DNA of 13,439 nt. It comes from DASUSF01 sp036375275. Lineage in GTDB: Bacteria > Pseudomonadota > Alphaproteobacteria > Geminicoccales > Geminicoccaceae. The DNA lies in NCBI GenBank assembly GCA_036375275.1, contig DASUSF010000208.1:1-13439 (forward strand), read 5' to 3'. Of this stretch, positions 7,063 to 13,439 are shown one piece after another. Position 1 is the first letter of the stretch. Every line of letters starts with the position of its first letter. The notes under the pieces were generated by a model. The model did no database searches and had not been told where the DNA came from. It saw nothing but the letters and a program-made list of their open reading frames with translations. The position numbers were made by a program, and so were the translations under genes.

Positions 7063-7185
7063 CCGTGGCGGGCGCAGGCGGTCGATCATGCCCCGCCCGA
7101 CGGGGCCGCCCGCCGCCGGCGCTCCTTCCGCGACGGCGACCCGTCCCGCCCCGGTCCGACCGGCACCGGGCGCAGGCGGGGCATG

Positions 7186-7203
7186 ACACCCGGAAGCGGG
7201 TGT
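7186..7203. promoter_or_regulatory. Perfect inverted repeat upstream of the MFS gene (possible operator)
   Basis: ACACCCG-GAAG-CGGGTGT is a perfect 7-4-7 inverted repeat ending 47 nt before the ATG of the MFS exporter. Its position suits a repressor operator or a 5' UTR hairpin. No family-specific recognition is claimed. Confidence 0.45.
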
Positions 7204-7250
7204 GGTTCAGTCGCCCCCGGACCTGTGGCCCCTCGACCACGACCTTCCCG

Positions 7251-8618
7251 ATGCTCTCGCCGCTCGCGTTCCGCACCTACCGCCACCTGTTCGCCGCTCA
7301 GGTCACGGCGCTGATCGGGACCGGCCTCAGCACGGTCGCGCTCGCGCTGCTCGCCTACGACCTCGCGGGCGGCGATGCGGGGTTCGTGCTCGGGACCGCG
7401 CTCGCGCTGAAGATGGTCGCCTACGTCGGGATCGCGCCGCTCGCCGGCGGCTTCGCCGATCGGGTGGCGCGGCGGCGGCTGCTCGTCGGCCTCGACCTGG
7501 CGCGGGCGGGCCTCGTCGCGTGCCTGCCGCTGGTCAGCGAGGTCTGGCAGGTGTTCGCCCTGATCTTCCTGATCAGCGCCTGCTCGGCGAGCTTCACCCC
7601 GACCTTCCAGGCGACCATCCCGGACGTGCTGGAGGAGCCGCACTATACCCGCGCGCTCTCCCTCTCGCGCCTCGCCTACGACCTCGAGAACCTCCTCAGC
7701 CCGGCGCTGGCCGGGCTCGCGCTCCTGCTGCTCGGCTACGACGCCCTGTTCGCGCTCAACGCCCTCGCCTTCCTGGTCTCGGCGCTGCTGGTCCTGAGCG
7801 TCCGGCTGCCGGCGCCGGCGCCGGCGGAGCGCGGCCGGGGCGGCATCGGGAACGCGACCTTCGGGATCCGCGCCTACCTCGCGACGCCGCGGCTCCGGGG
7901 CGTGCTCGCGCTGTCCGCCGCGGTCGCGGCGGCGGGGGCGATGGTGATCGTCAACACCGTGGTCTACGTCCGCGCCGAACTCGGCGGCAGCGAGAGCCAG
8001 GTGGCGCTCGCGCTCGCCGCATCCGGCGCCGGCTCGATGCTGGTCGCGCTTGCCCTGCCGCGCCTCCTCGACCGGATCGACCAGCGCCGGGTGATGCTGG
8101 CGGGCGGCGGCATCCTCGCCCTCGGGCTCGCGCTCGGGCTGCTCCGCCCGGACCTGACCTCGCTCGTGGCGCTCTGGTTCCTGCTCGGCGCCGGCCTCTC
8201 GCTGGTCCAGACGCCGATCGGCCGGGTGCTGCGCGACTCCTGCCGGACCTCCGACCGCCCGGCCTACTTCGCCGCCCAGTTCGCCCTCTCCCACGCCTGC
8301 TGGCTGATCACCTACCCGCTCGCCGGCGCGCTCGGGTCCGGAGTCGGCACCGGCGCCGCGTTCGCCGTGCTCGCCGCGATCGTCGCCCTGGCCGCGCTGG
8401 TAGCGCGGCGCGCCTGGCCGGCGCCGGACCCGGTCGAGCTCGAGCACCGCCACGGCCCGCTCGAGCACGAGCACCTCCACGTCCACGACGAGCACCACCG
8501 GCACGCCCACGCCGGCTGGGAAGGCCCGGAGCCGCACAGCCACCCCCACCGCCACGCGCCCCTCCGCCACCGGCACGCCTACGTGATCGACCTCCACCAC
8601 CGCCAGTGGCCCGCCTGA
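7251..8618 (+). CDS. MFS exporter with His-rich C-terminal tail (probable Ni/Co/Zn efflux)
   Basis: A 455-aa major facilitator protein with about 12 helices. The start at 7251 is picked because the sequence then runs directly into FRTYRHLF and helix 1, as in related transporters; no clear Shine-Dalgarno precedes it. GFADRVARRR (67-76, between helices 2 and 3) fits the family's loop 2-3 motif. The last 70 residues hold 18 histidines in HxH, HHRH and HSHPHRH clusters. Such cytoplasmic tails are known from NreB-type nickel exporters of the MFS, so I infer divalent-metal efflux; the metal is not determinable. It is divergent from the respiratory operon and stands alone. A different substrate with a merely metal-regulated tail is possible. 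Confidence 0.85.
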   Translation: MLSPLAFRTYRHLFAAQVTALIGTGLSTVALALLAYDLAGGDAGFVLGTALALKMVAYVGIAPLAGGFADRVARRRLLVGLDLARAGLVACLPLVSEVWQVFALIFLISACSASFTPTFQATIPDVLEEPHYTRALSLSRLAYDLENLLSPALAGLALLLLGYDALFALNALAFLVSALLVLSVRLPAPAPAERGRGGIGNATFGIRAYLATPRLRGVLALSAAVAAAGAMVIVNTVVYVRAELGGSESQVALALAASGAGSMLVALALPRLLDRIDQRRVMLAGGGILALGLALGLLRPDLTSLVALWFLLGAGLSLVQTPIGRVLRDSCRTSDRPAYFAAQFALSHACWLITYPLAGALGSGVGTGAAFAVLAAIVALAALVARRAWPAPDPVELEHRHGPLEHEHLHVHDEHHRHAHAGWEGPEPHSHPHRHAPLRHRHAYVIDLHHRQWPA

Positions 8619-8679
8619 ACGGGCGGCCGGACCCCTTTATCCGCGAGCTGCCGCGCGGGCGGGTCGGGGTGGAGGGTGC

Positions 8680-8767
8680 AGCAATTCCCGATGAGACAGA
8701 ACCGAACCGAACCGCGACGTCCTTCCGCTCATCGGGAGAAAATTGCTCTGTCTCAAGGGAGCAGAGC
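8680..8767. repeat. REP-like inverted repeat element
   Basis: The left copy AGCAATTCCCGATGAG (8680-8695) reappears inverted at 8728-8747, with four extra bases between AATT and CCCG. TGAGACAGA (8692-8700) is also inverted at 8747-8755. Read on the minus strand, the right side is the end of one unit (TGAGACAG) directly followed by a second unit (AGCAATTTTCTCCCGATGAG), so a 20-24 bp unit seems to occur in opposite orientations. GCTCTG (8745-8750) can also pair with CAGAGC (8762-8767). It is less GC-rich than its surroundings. Confidence 0.55.
8699..8713. repeat. Short tandem repeat (GAACC)x3
   Basis: Three exact copies of GAACC in the loop between the arms of the REP-like element. They are short and may have arisen by slippage. 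Confidence 0.7.
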
Positions 8768-8789
8768 GGATTCACCCGATCGGAACCGC

Positions 8790-8809
8790 CCGAGGCGCCG
8801 GAGCCTCGG
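8790..8809. terminator. Stem-loop, possible terminator
   Basis: CCGAGGC-GCCGGA-GCCTCGG forms a perfect 7-bp stem with a 6-nt loop between two convergent genes. It has no T-run on either side, so any termination activity is a guess from position. Confidence 0.35.
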
Positions 8810-8821
8810 AGCAGCATCGGC

Positions 8822-8855
8822 CCGGACGGGACCGCCGCCTGGCGATCCCGTCCGG
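8822..8855. terminator. Strong stem-loop downstream of the dehydrogenase
   Basis: CCGGACGGGA (8822-8831) and TCCCGTCCGG (8846-8855) form a perfect 10-bp stem with a 14-nt loop. It lies about 90 nt past the dehydrogenase stop. No T-run follows on either strand. It could stop transcription or protect the 3' end of one of the convergent mRNAs. Confidence 0.45.
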
Positions 8856-8943
8856 ATGACGCGACCCGCGCGTTAGATGAGCGAAAGGACCTCAGGGTCG
8901 GGCGCGGCTCCGTCCCATCCGCGATCGCTCCGGCGCGCCTCGG

Positions 8944-10368
8944 CTACTGGACCGTCCGCGCCGTCTCGGCGTCCGCCGGCACCTGGTCCGCCGGCACCAC
9001 GCGCCAGAGCGCGCCGGGCGGGTTCTCGCTCGGCCCCTGGTCGGCCAGGTAGAAGTTGTTGGCATTGACCGCGAGCACGTTGCCGTCCTCGTCGTAGCCG
9101 CCGGCGGTGAACTGGAGGTCGGTCTGGAGCAGCTCCTCGAGCTGCCAGCTGCCGTCCTCGCCCTGCCCGGCGCCGAACACCCGGCCCGAGCACCAGTCGC
9201 CGGCGAGGTAGACGCCGTCCATGCCGCCGTAACGCGCGACCCCGAGCCCCTGCACCGAGCAGCCCCAGCCGTCCTGGAGCTCCGCGGCGCCGGGATAGGG
9301 AGTCTGGTGCGGGTACATCGCGACCGGCAGCACGCCGACCACCGCGCAGTCGTCGTCGTTCGCCGGGTCGCCGGTCATCGGATGGCAGTACGCCGCCTCC
9401 ATGCGCGGCCAGCCGTAGTTCTCGCCACCCTCGCTCGAGCCCGGCTGCCAGATGATCTCCTCCCAGTGGTTCTGGCCGACGTCGGCGATCCAGAGGTCGC
9501 CGGTCTCGCGGTCGAAGGAGAACTCGTAGGGATTGCGGACGCCGTAGGCCCAGATCTCGGGGAGCGAGCGGGTCTTGATTTCCGCGAACTGCTCCTCGGT
9601 GATCCCGAACAGGACCATGAGCTGCTCGTCGGAGGCGTTGGCGAACGGGTTGTCGTCGGGGATCGCGTAGGGCCGGTCGGCGTCGTCCTCCACGTCCACG
9701 TCGATCCGGAGGATCTTGCCGAGCCGCGTCGAGAGATCCTGGCCGGCCTCGTAGGGATCGCCCTCCCAGCCGCCGTCGCCCGAGCCGATGTAGAGGTAGC
9801 CGTCGGGGCCGAACTCGATCTGGCCGCCGTTGTGGTTGTACCACGGCTGCTCGATCCGCATGATCACCTTGGCGGTCTCGTTGGTCCGCTCGGGGGTCAT
9901 GTGGTCGGGGCTCGCGGGGTCGACCGTGAAGCGGACGATCATCCCGTCGCCGTTGAACGGCAGCGACGCGTAGTGGACGAAGAAGTGGCCGTTCTCGGCG
10001 AAGTCCGGGTGGAACGCCACCGCGTACAGGCCCTGCTCGACGAACCCGGTCTGAACGTCGTTGCCGAGCGGGTTGATGCTGGTCAGGTCGAGGAAGGGCT
10101 GGTCCATGACCTCGCCGTCCTTGACCACCTGGATCCGGCCGATCCGCTCGACCACGAAGATCCGGCCCGAGCCGTCACCGGCGTTGGCGACGTTGATCGG
10201 GTCCTCGAAGCCGTCGGCGACCTTGACCAGCTGGATCTTGGGATCGCCCGGCAGATCGCCGCCGGGCTGTGCGACCTCGTCCGGCGTCTTCGGTGGCTCC
10301 TGGGCCAGGACCGGTGCGGCCATCAGGGCGGCCGCGGCGACTCCCCAGAGCAAATGACGGCTCTTCAT
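8944..10368 (-). CDS. Secreted PQQ-dependent aldose/sorbosone dehydrogenase-family protein (GSDH beta-propeller)
   Basis: A 474-aa periplasmic protein with a clear signal peptide (1-22, cleaved after VLA before QE). The mature part is a six-bladed beta-propeller of the glucose/sorbosone dehydrogenase family. Recognisable motifs are GRIFVVERIGRI, GLYAVAFHPDF, NHNGGQIEFGPDGYLYIGSGDGG split over a strand and loop, WAYGVRNPYEFSFD, DLWIADVGQNHWEEI and ENYGWPR. Family members bind PQQ and oxidise aldose sugars, passing electrons to the respiratory chain. No C-terminal cytochrome c domain is fused. The substrate cannot be predicted, and some family members have no proven activity. The ATG at 10368 has GGAGGG at a good distance and gives a proper signal peptide; an in-frame ATG at 10383 only adds five residues. 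It is transcribed alone. Confidence 0.9.
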   Translation of the reverse strand: MKSRHLLWGVAAAALMAAPVLAQEPPKTPDEVAQPGGDLPGDPKIQLVKVADGFEDPINVANAGDGSGRIFVVERIGRIQVVKDGEVMDQPFLDLTSINPLGNDVQTGFVEQGLYAVAFHPDFAENGHFFVHYASLPFNGDGMIVRFTVDPASPDHMTPERTNETAKVIMRIEQPWYNHNGGQIEFGPDGYLYIGSGDGGWEGDPYEAGQDLSTRLGKILRIDVDVEDDADRPYAIPDDNPFANASDEQLMVLFGITEEQFAEIKTRSLPEIWAYGVRNPYEFSFDRETGDLWIADVGQNHWEEIIWQPGSSEGGENYGWPRMEAAYCHPMTGDPANDDDCAVVGVLPVAMYPHQTPYPGAAELQDGWGCSVQGLGVARYGGMDGVYLAGDWCSGRVFGAGQGEDGSWQLEELLQTDLQFTAGGYDEDGNVLAVNANNFYLADQGPSENPPGALWRVVPADQVPADAETARTVQ

Positions 10369-10772
10369 CGAGCGTCCCTCCATCCGTTGGTTGCCTGAGC
10401 TTCGTGTTGTTGAGCGGGCGCACGTCAATGGCGCCCGGCCTCCTTGACGGTCGACATAGGAGCACTCCTCCGATGGGCCTGCAACCGTCGACGAGGCTGA
10501 CGGTCCCGCCGGGCCGCCCCGCGAACCCGCCTCTGCCGGGTGCCGCGGGCGTGCCGGGGATCGGGAGAGAGGGACGGTGGCGCGACGGCGCCGGCCGCGG
10601 CGGATCCGCACCGCAAACCCGACCTCCGAACCCCGCGCCGCAGTCGAGCCGTGGCACGGGATTAACCGGATCTTAAGGCTGATGGCGTCTGATCCCCGGA
10701 CGATGCGGTCGATCGCGAAGGGTGCGCGCCCGGCTGCGTCATCCGGCTCAGCAGGCGCGGGGGCGAGCAGCC
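10369..10772. other. Divergent intergenic region (404 nt)
   Basis: This spacer separates the dehydrogenase (minus) from the candidate lipoprotein gene (plus). It holds the 5' leader of the dehydrogenase with its GGAGGG ribosome site, a small AGGAG-CA-CTCCT palindrome near 10458, and a CtrA-type box at 10662-10676. I find no convincing additional gene. Confidence 0.6.
10662..10676 (+). promoter_or_regulatory. CtrA-type box TTAA-N7-TTAA
   Basis: TTAACCGGATCTTAA has two TTAA half-sites separated by exactly 7 nt, the consensus for the alphaproteobacterial cell-cycle and motility regulator CtrA. TTAA is rare in DNA this GC-rich, and I see no other such pair in the window. It sits 96 nt before the ATG of the plus-strand gene and about 294 nt before the dehydrogenase, so the plus-strand gene is the likelier target. 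Confidence 0.5.
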
Positions 10773-11360
10773 ATGAAGCAGGGACCTCGAGGCGGCATTC
10801 GGCCGGCCGCGGCTGGCGCGGGTCGGGCGGTCCGAACGTCGTTCCCCGGGCCGGCAGCCCGGGCCGCCTCGCCGCTCGGATGGGCCGCGCTGGTCCTGCT
10901 GGTCGCGAGCTTGGCCGGGGCCTGCACGGTGCGCCTCGAGCTCGCCGAGCGCCGCGCGATCGCGGGCGACCTCTCGGCCAGCTCGGCAGGCCTCGCGGCG
11001 CAGGAGCGCTGGCTCGCCGACAGGCCGGGCGAGACCCTGCAGCCGACCGACCAGGGGATCACCATCGCGGCGGTGATGCCCCGGCATCCGACCGCCGGCC
11101 CGATCGAGCTGCTGCCCGCGGCCGGCGGGCGGTCGGCGACACGCGCGGCGGCGGTCACGACACCCGCGTCCCCGGCCGCGCCGGTGCCGGCGCTCCGGCC
11201 GGACGGGACGGCGGTCCTGGCCCGGGCCGCGCCGCCTCTGCCCTCCCCGGCGAAGCCGGTCCTGCTCGCCGCGCCGCATCTGGACGGACCGGCGCCCGGC
11301 GGGGCGGGGGACGTGCTGGTCATCGAGGGACTGCTACCCGCCGCCGGCCCGCTGTTCTAG
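10773..11360 (+). CDS. Ala/Pro-rich candidate lipoprotein, function unknown
   Basis: A 195-aa protein I do not recognise. After a basic, Gly/Ala-rich N-terminus (1-33) comes one hydrophobic segment (36-50) ending LAGAC, which fits a lax lipobox with C51 as the modified residue. Then follow a predicted amphipathic helix (about 53-82) and a long Ala/Pro-rich, low-complexity C-terminal part. Codon third positions are strongly G/C throughout, which supports coding in this frame over the antisense readings. The ATG at 10773 has only a weak GGGGGCGAG upstream; an in-frame ATG at 10722 is possible. It is alone between a CtrA-type box and a convergent lipoprotein gene. Confidence 0.6.
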   Translation: MKQGPRGGIRPAAAGAGRAVRTSFPGPAARAASPLGWAALVLLVASLAGACTVRLELAERRAIAGDLSASSAGLAAQERWLADRPGETLQPTDQGITIAAVMPRHPTAGPIELLPAAGGRSATRAAAVTTPASPAAPVPALRPDGTAVLARAAPPLPSPAKPVLLAAPHLDGPAPGGAGDVLVIEGLLPAAGPLF

Positions 11361-11393
11361 ATCTGGCCCCGAGGCCTGGCCGGGCCGCGGGGA

Positions 11394-12101
11394 TCAGGAG
11401 GTTCGCCGCTCCAGGTCGAGGCTGAGCGGTTCGAGCACCTTCTCCGCCTGCTGGAGCGCGCATTCACCGTCGCCGAGCTCGATCTCGCCGTCGCCGTCGG
11501 CATCGAGACCGGCCAGCTGGGCCCGGGTCAGCAGCTCGAGCTGCGGCAGCAGCGCCGCCTGCTCCTCGCCATCGACGCCCGCGAGGATCGACTGCGCGAG
11601 GGCGAGGGCGTCGCGGGCGAAGCCGGCGGTGTTCTCGATGCAGACCAGCGCCTCGGCCGCCGCCTCCGCTTCGCCGCCGCCCTCCGCCTGCACCCGGCGG
11701 AGCCCGTCCGCCATCTGCCCGGTCGCGTTGAGCAGGCCATAGCCGCGGCCGGTCCAGCCGGGGACCAGGCCGGCCGTCTTGGCGTCCCACGCGGGCGCCG
11801 CGTCCGGCTCGATCGCGTAGATCACCTCCCCGACCGCGGTCCCCAGCGCCGCCGGCTCGGCGGAGCTGGCGACGGCGCGGCTGGCGCTCTGGTACGCCGC
11901 CTCCGCCTCGACCATCGCCGTGTAGAGGAGGCTCTGGCTGCCGGGCGTGTCCTCGGCGCTGACCAGGATCGTCTCGAGCGTCGTGAACTCGTCGTCGGTG
12001 ACCAGCCCGAACGCCGCGTCGCGCCAGCTGCCGACGCCTTCGCCGAGGCCGCAGCCGCCCAGCAAGAAGAAGCTCAGGCCGGCGGTGATCACCCTTCGCA
12101 T
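11394..12101 (-). CDS. Putative lipoprotein with a single EF-hand-like calcium loop
   Basis: A 235-aa protein with a lipoprotein signal (1-16) ending LLGGC, so C17 is the likely lipidated residue. The body is mostly helical and rich in Ala and Glu. Near the C-terminus is a 12-residue EF-hand loop: D200, D202, D204, G205, E206, I207, E208 and D211 (DADGDGEIELGD), close to the canonical Ca2+-binding pattern. C150-region and C214 are the only other cysteines that stand out. GGGGAGG precedes the ATG by about 6 nt. I do not recognise the family. A calcium-binding envelope protein is a reasonable inference from the loop and lipobox only. Confidence 0.85.
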   Translation of the reverse strand: MRRVITAGLSFFLLGGCGLGEGVGSWRDAAFGLVTDDEFTTLETILVSAEDTPGSQSLLYTAMVEAEAAYQSASRAVASSAEPAALGTAVGEVIYAIEPDAAPAWDAKTAGLVPGWTGRGYGLLNATGQMADGLRRVQAEGGGEAEAAAEALVCIENTAGFARDALALAQSILAGVDGEEQAALLPQLELLTRAQLAGLDADGDGEIELGDGECALQQAEKVLEPLSLDLERRTS

Positions 12102-12122
12102 CGACGACCTCCCCGTGGCGGC

Positions 12123-12139
12123 AGGGGCTTGGCGCCCCT
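12123..12139. promoter_or_regulatory. Inverted repeat between divergent lipoprotein and aldolase genes
   Basis: AGGGGC-TTGGC-GCCCCT is a perfect 6-5-6 inverted repeat 22 nt before the lipoprotein start, in the only spacer shared by the two divergent genes. It could be an operator or simply a GC-rich hairpin. Confidence 0.3.
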
Positions 12140-12211
12140 TCGACGCTCGTCTTTCGCTGTCGCCCCGCTAAAGTGCGTCCGCGCGCGGCGTCTGACCAGA
12201 GCGAGGTGGCG

Positions 12212-12943
12212 GTGGACAATTCGGAACGGCACGGACGGGTCGAGCTTGCGGCGGCGCTCCGCTACGCCTGCCGGCTGGGCCTCCACGAGGGCGTGTGCAA
12301 TCACTTCAGCCTGGCGCTGCGCGAGGACGGCTCCGAGTTCCTGGTCAACCCGCAGGGCCTGCACTGGTCGGAGCTCAGGGCCTCCGACCTGGTCCGGGTG
12401 CGGGGCGACGGGACCATCGTCTCCGGCGCCGGCCCGGTAGAGGACAGCGCCTTCTACATCCACGGCCGGATGCACGCCGCCCGGCCGGGCGCCCGCTGCA
12501 TCCTGCACACCCACATGCCGTACGCCACCGCGCTGACCTCGCTGGAGCGGGGCCGTCTGGAGCCGGTCACCCAGAACGCGCTCCGCTTCACCGGCCGGAT
12601 CGCCTACGACGACGACTACGGCGGCCTCGCTCTCGACGCGTCCGAGGGCGACCGGCTGGCGGCCGCGCTCGGCGACAGGCAGATCCTGTTCATGGCCAAC
12701 CACGGCGTCGCGGTGGTCGGCGGCGAGGTCGCGCTCGCCTTCGACGACCTCTACTACCTCGAGCGGGCGTGCCAGGTGCAGGTGCTCGCGATGTCGACCG
12801 GCCGGCCGCTCAGGCGCGTCCCGGACGAGGAGGTGGCCCGCACCGGCGAGCAGATGGAGCGGTCCGGCCCCGAGCAGGCGCACCTGCACTTCGCCGCGAT
12901 CAAGCGGATCCTGGACCGCGAGGAGCCGGACTACGCCGACTGA
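12212..12943 (+). CDS. Class II aldolase/adducin-family protein
   Basis: A 243-aa cytoplasmic protein of the class II aldolase/adducin fold. The zinc-binding histidines are present: H99 and H101 in HTHMPYATAL, and H164 in ANHG. E77, in VEDSAFYIHGRMHAARP, occupies the usual position of the catalytic acid/base. The N-terminal motif is CNHFSL rather than the GNIS typical of sugar-phosphate aldolases, which places it in the adducin-like branch whose substrates are mostly unknown. GTG 12212 is chosen because GAGG lies 5 nt upstream; GTG 12173 would add 13 residues but has no ribosome site. The gene is divergent from the EF-hand lipoprotein and convergent with the DUF4170 gene. A fuculose- or ribulose-phosphate aldolase name would go beyond the evidence. 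Confidence 0.88.
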   Translation: MDNSERHGRVELAAALRYACRLGLHEGVCNHFSLALREDGSEFLVNPQGLHWSELRASDLVRVRGDGTIVSGAGPVEDSAFYIHGRMHAARPGARCILHTHMPYATALTSLERGRLEPVTQNALRFTGRIAYDDDYGGLALDASEGDRLAAALGDRQILFMANHGVAVVGGEVALAFDDLYYLERACQVQVLAMSTGRPLRRVPDEEVARTGEQMERSGPEQAHLHFAAIKRILDREEPDYAD

Positions 12944-12964
12944 TCCCCGGACCTGGCGCGGCGC

Positions 12965-13222
12965 TCAGGGCTCCCGCTCCTCGGGCGCCTCGTCCGGTCC
13001 GCCGGTCGCGTCCGGGTCGAGCAGCCGGTGCAGGTGGACCACGAAGTAGCGGACGTGGGCGTCGTCGACGGTCGCCTGTGCCTTCGACCGCCAGGCGGCG
13101 CAGGCGGCCCGGTAGTTCGGGTACAGGCCGACGATGTCGACCTTGTCGAGGTCGGCGAACTCGGTGCCGCTCGGGTCCTTGAGCTCGCCGCCGAGGACGA
13201 GGTGCAGGAGCTGCTGTGCCAT
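12965..13222 (-). CDS. DUF4170 family protein
   Basis: An 85-aa protein whose sequence LHLVLGGEL (6-14), TEFADLDKVDIVGLYPNY (20-37), AAW (42-44) and HVRYFVVHLHRLLDP (56-70) matches, from memory, DUF4170, a small conserved family of Alphaproteobacteria with no known function. No signal peptide or membrane helix is visible, so it is probably cytoplasmic. GGAG lies about 8 nt before the ATG. It ends 21 nt from the aldolase-like gene and is divergent from the solute-binding protein gene. Its acidic tail (GGPDEAPEEREP) is variable in such proteins. Confidence 0.88.
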   Translation of the reverse strand: MAQQLLHLVLGGELKDPSGTEFADLDKVDIVGLYPNYRAACAAWRSKAQATVDDAHVRYFVVHLHRLLDPDATGGPDEAPEEREP

Positions 13223-13264
13223 GTCGGGATCTCCGGGAGGGGCGCGCCGGACCGGCGCCGGATG

Positions 13265-13292
13265 TTGCAAATTCCAGGGCCTCGCCTACCCT
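13265..13292 (+). promoter_or_regulatory. Possible sigma70-type promoter for the BMP gene
   Basis: TTGCAA (13265-13270) and TACCCT (13287-13292) are separated by 16 nt and end 36 nt before the ATG. The hexamers only partly match consensus; the position in a divergent spacer makes this plausible. Confidence 0.35.
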
Positions 13293-13328
13293 TGCGGCCG
13301 AACCGCACGGCCCATGAGGGGGACAGGC

Positions 13329-13439
13329 ATGACAAGGATCCTCGGCGGCTTCGTCCTGGCGCTCGGGCTCCTCGCCGGGCCCGCGGCGGCGCAGGACTTC
13401 CAGCCCGCGATCATCTTCGACATGGGCGGCAAGTTCGAC
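13329..13439 (+). CDS. BMP-family ABC transporter substrate-binding protein (5' part only)
   Basis: The first 37 codons of a gene cut by the window edge. A signal peptide (1-21, ending AAA before QD) is followed by PAIIFDMGGKFD, which matches the start of mature basic-membrane-protein (BMP/Med) family binding proteins, where GGKFD or GGxxD precedes a conserved K/SFN motif. These periplasmic proteins bind nucleosides or similar ligands for an ABC importer. GAGGGGG lies about 7 nt before the ATG. The ligand and the rest of the transporter lie outside the window. Confidence 0.8.
   Translation, partial: MTRILGGFVLALGLLAGPAAAQDFQPAIIFDMGGKFD

Larger units (their letters stand above)
8619..8943. 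other. Convergent intergenic region with several inverted repeats
   Basis: This 325-nt gap lies between the 3' ends of the MFS gene and the PQQ-type dehydrogenase gene. I see no gene in it. It holds a REP-like inverted element (8680-8767), a tandem GAACC triplet (8699-8713), and two further stem-loops at 8790-8809 and 8822-8855. None has a T-run typical of intrinsic terminators. Confidence 0.6.

Noticed and set aside
7086..8600. A 504-codon open frame on the minus strand, antisense to the MFS gene
   Set aside because: It is an Arg/Glu/Gly-rich shadow; the plus frame shows membrane helices and a His-rich tail.
10662..11279. A minus-strand gene opposite the Ala/Pro-rich candidate lipoprotein
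   Set aside because: The sequence is Arg/Gly-rich without any signal, helix or motif, whereas the plus frame has a hydrophobic segment with a lipobox-like end and G/C-biased third positions.
11361..11393. Bidirectional terminator between the two convergent lipoprotein genes
   Set aside because: Only short imperfect GC stems can be drawn in this 33-nt gap, with no T-run.

Overview
The window is 13.4 kb of very GC-rich DNA with strong G/C bias at third codon positions. It looks like the chromosome of an alphaproteobacterium. The clues are a DUF4170-type protein (a family I associate with Alphaproteobacteria), a CtrA-type TTAA-N7-TTAA box, TTGAC-type CRP/FNR half-sites and a periplasmic PQQ-type dehydrogenase. 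No rRNA, tRNA, transposase, integrase or CRISPR array is visible.

Region 1 (135-6962, all minus strand) is a tight eight-gene respiratory operon. In transcription order it encodes a 68-aa single-helix protein, a CuA subunit II, a B-family (ba3-like) heme-copper subunit I, the heme O synthase CtaB, a SCO copper chaperone, a cytochrome b / 2x[4Fe-4S] ferredoxin / FlpD (MvhD)-like fusion, a membrane-anchored protein of unknown function, and a bacteriohemerythrin. Most junctions overlap or are nearly abutting. Subunit I keeps all six metal-binding histidines, but the active-site tyrosine expected four residues after the CuB histidine is glutamine (Q246). That is unlike any O2 reductase family I know and recalls the B-family-derived nitric oxide reductases. 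A perfect 7-2-7 palindrome containing TTGAC-N4-GTCAA lies about 85 nt upstream of the first gene and fits FNR/DNR/NNR-type control. A hemerythrin, a family able to bind O2 and NO, closes the operon. My reading is a candidate NO reductase system with an unusual electron-input module.

Region 2 (6963-8943) holds the divergent control region, a plus-strand MFS exporter with a very His-rich tail (probably nickel, cobalt or zinc efflux), and a 325-nt convergent gap with several inverted repeats and a REP-like element.

Region 3 (8944-11393) holds a minus-strand secreted PQQ-type aldose dehydrogenase, a 404-nt divergent spacer with a CtrA-type box, and a plus-strand Ala/Pro-rich candidate lipoprotein. 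Region 4 (11394-13439) holds a minus-strand EF-hand lipoprotein, a plus-strand class II aldolase/adducin-family protein, a minus-strand DUF4170 protein, and the first 37 codons of a plus-strand BMP-family solute-binding protein cut by the window edge. Regions 3 and 4 show no obvious functional link to the respiratory operon.
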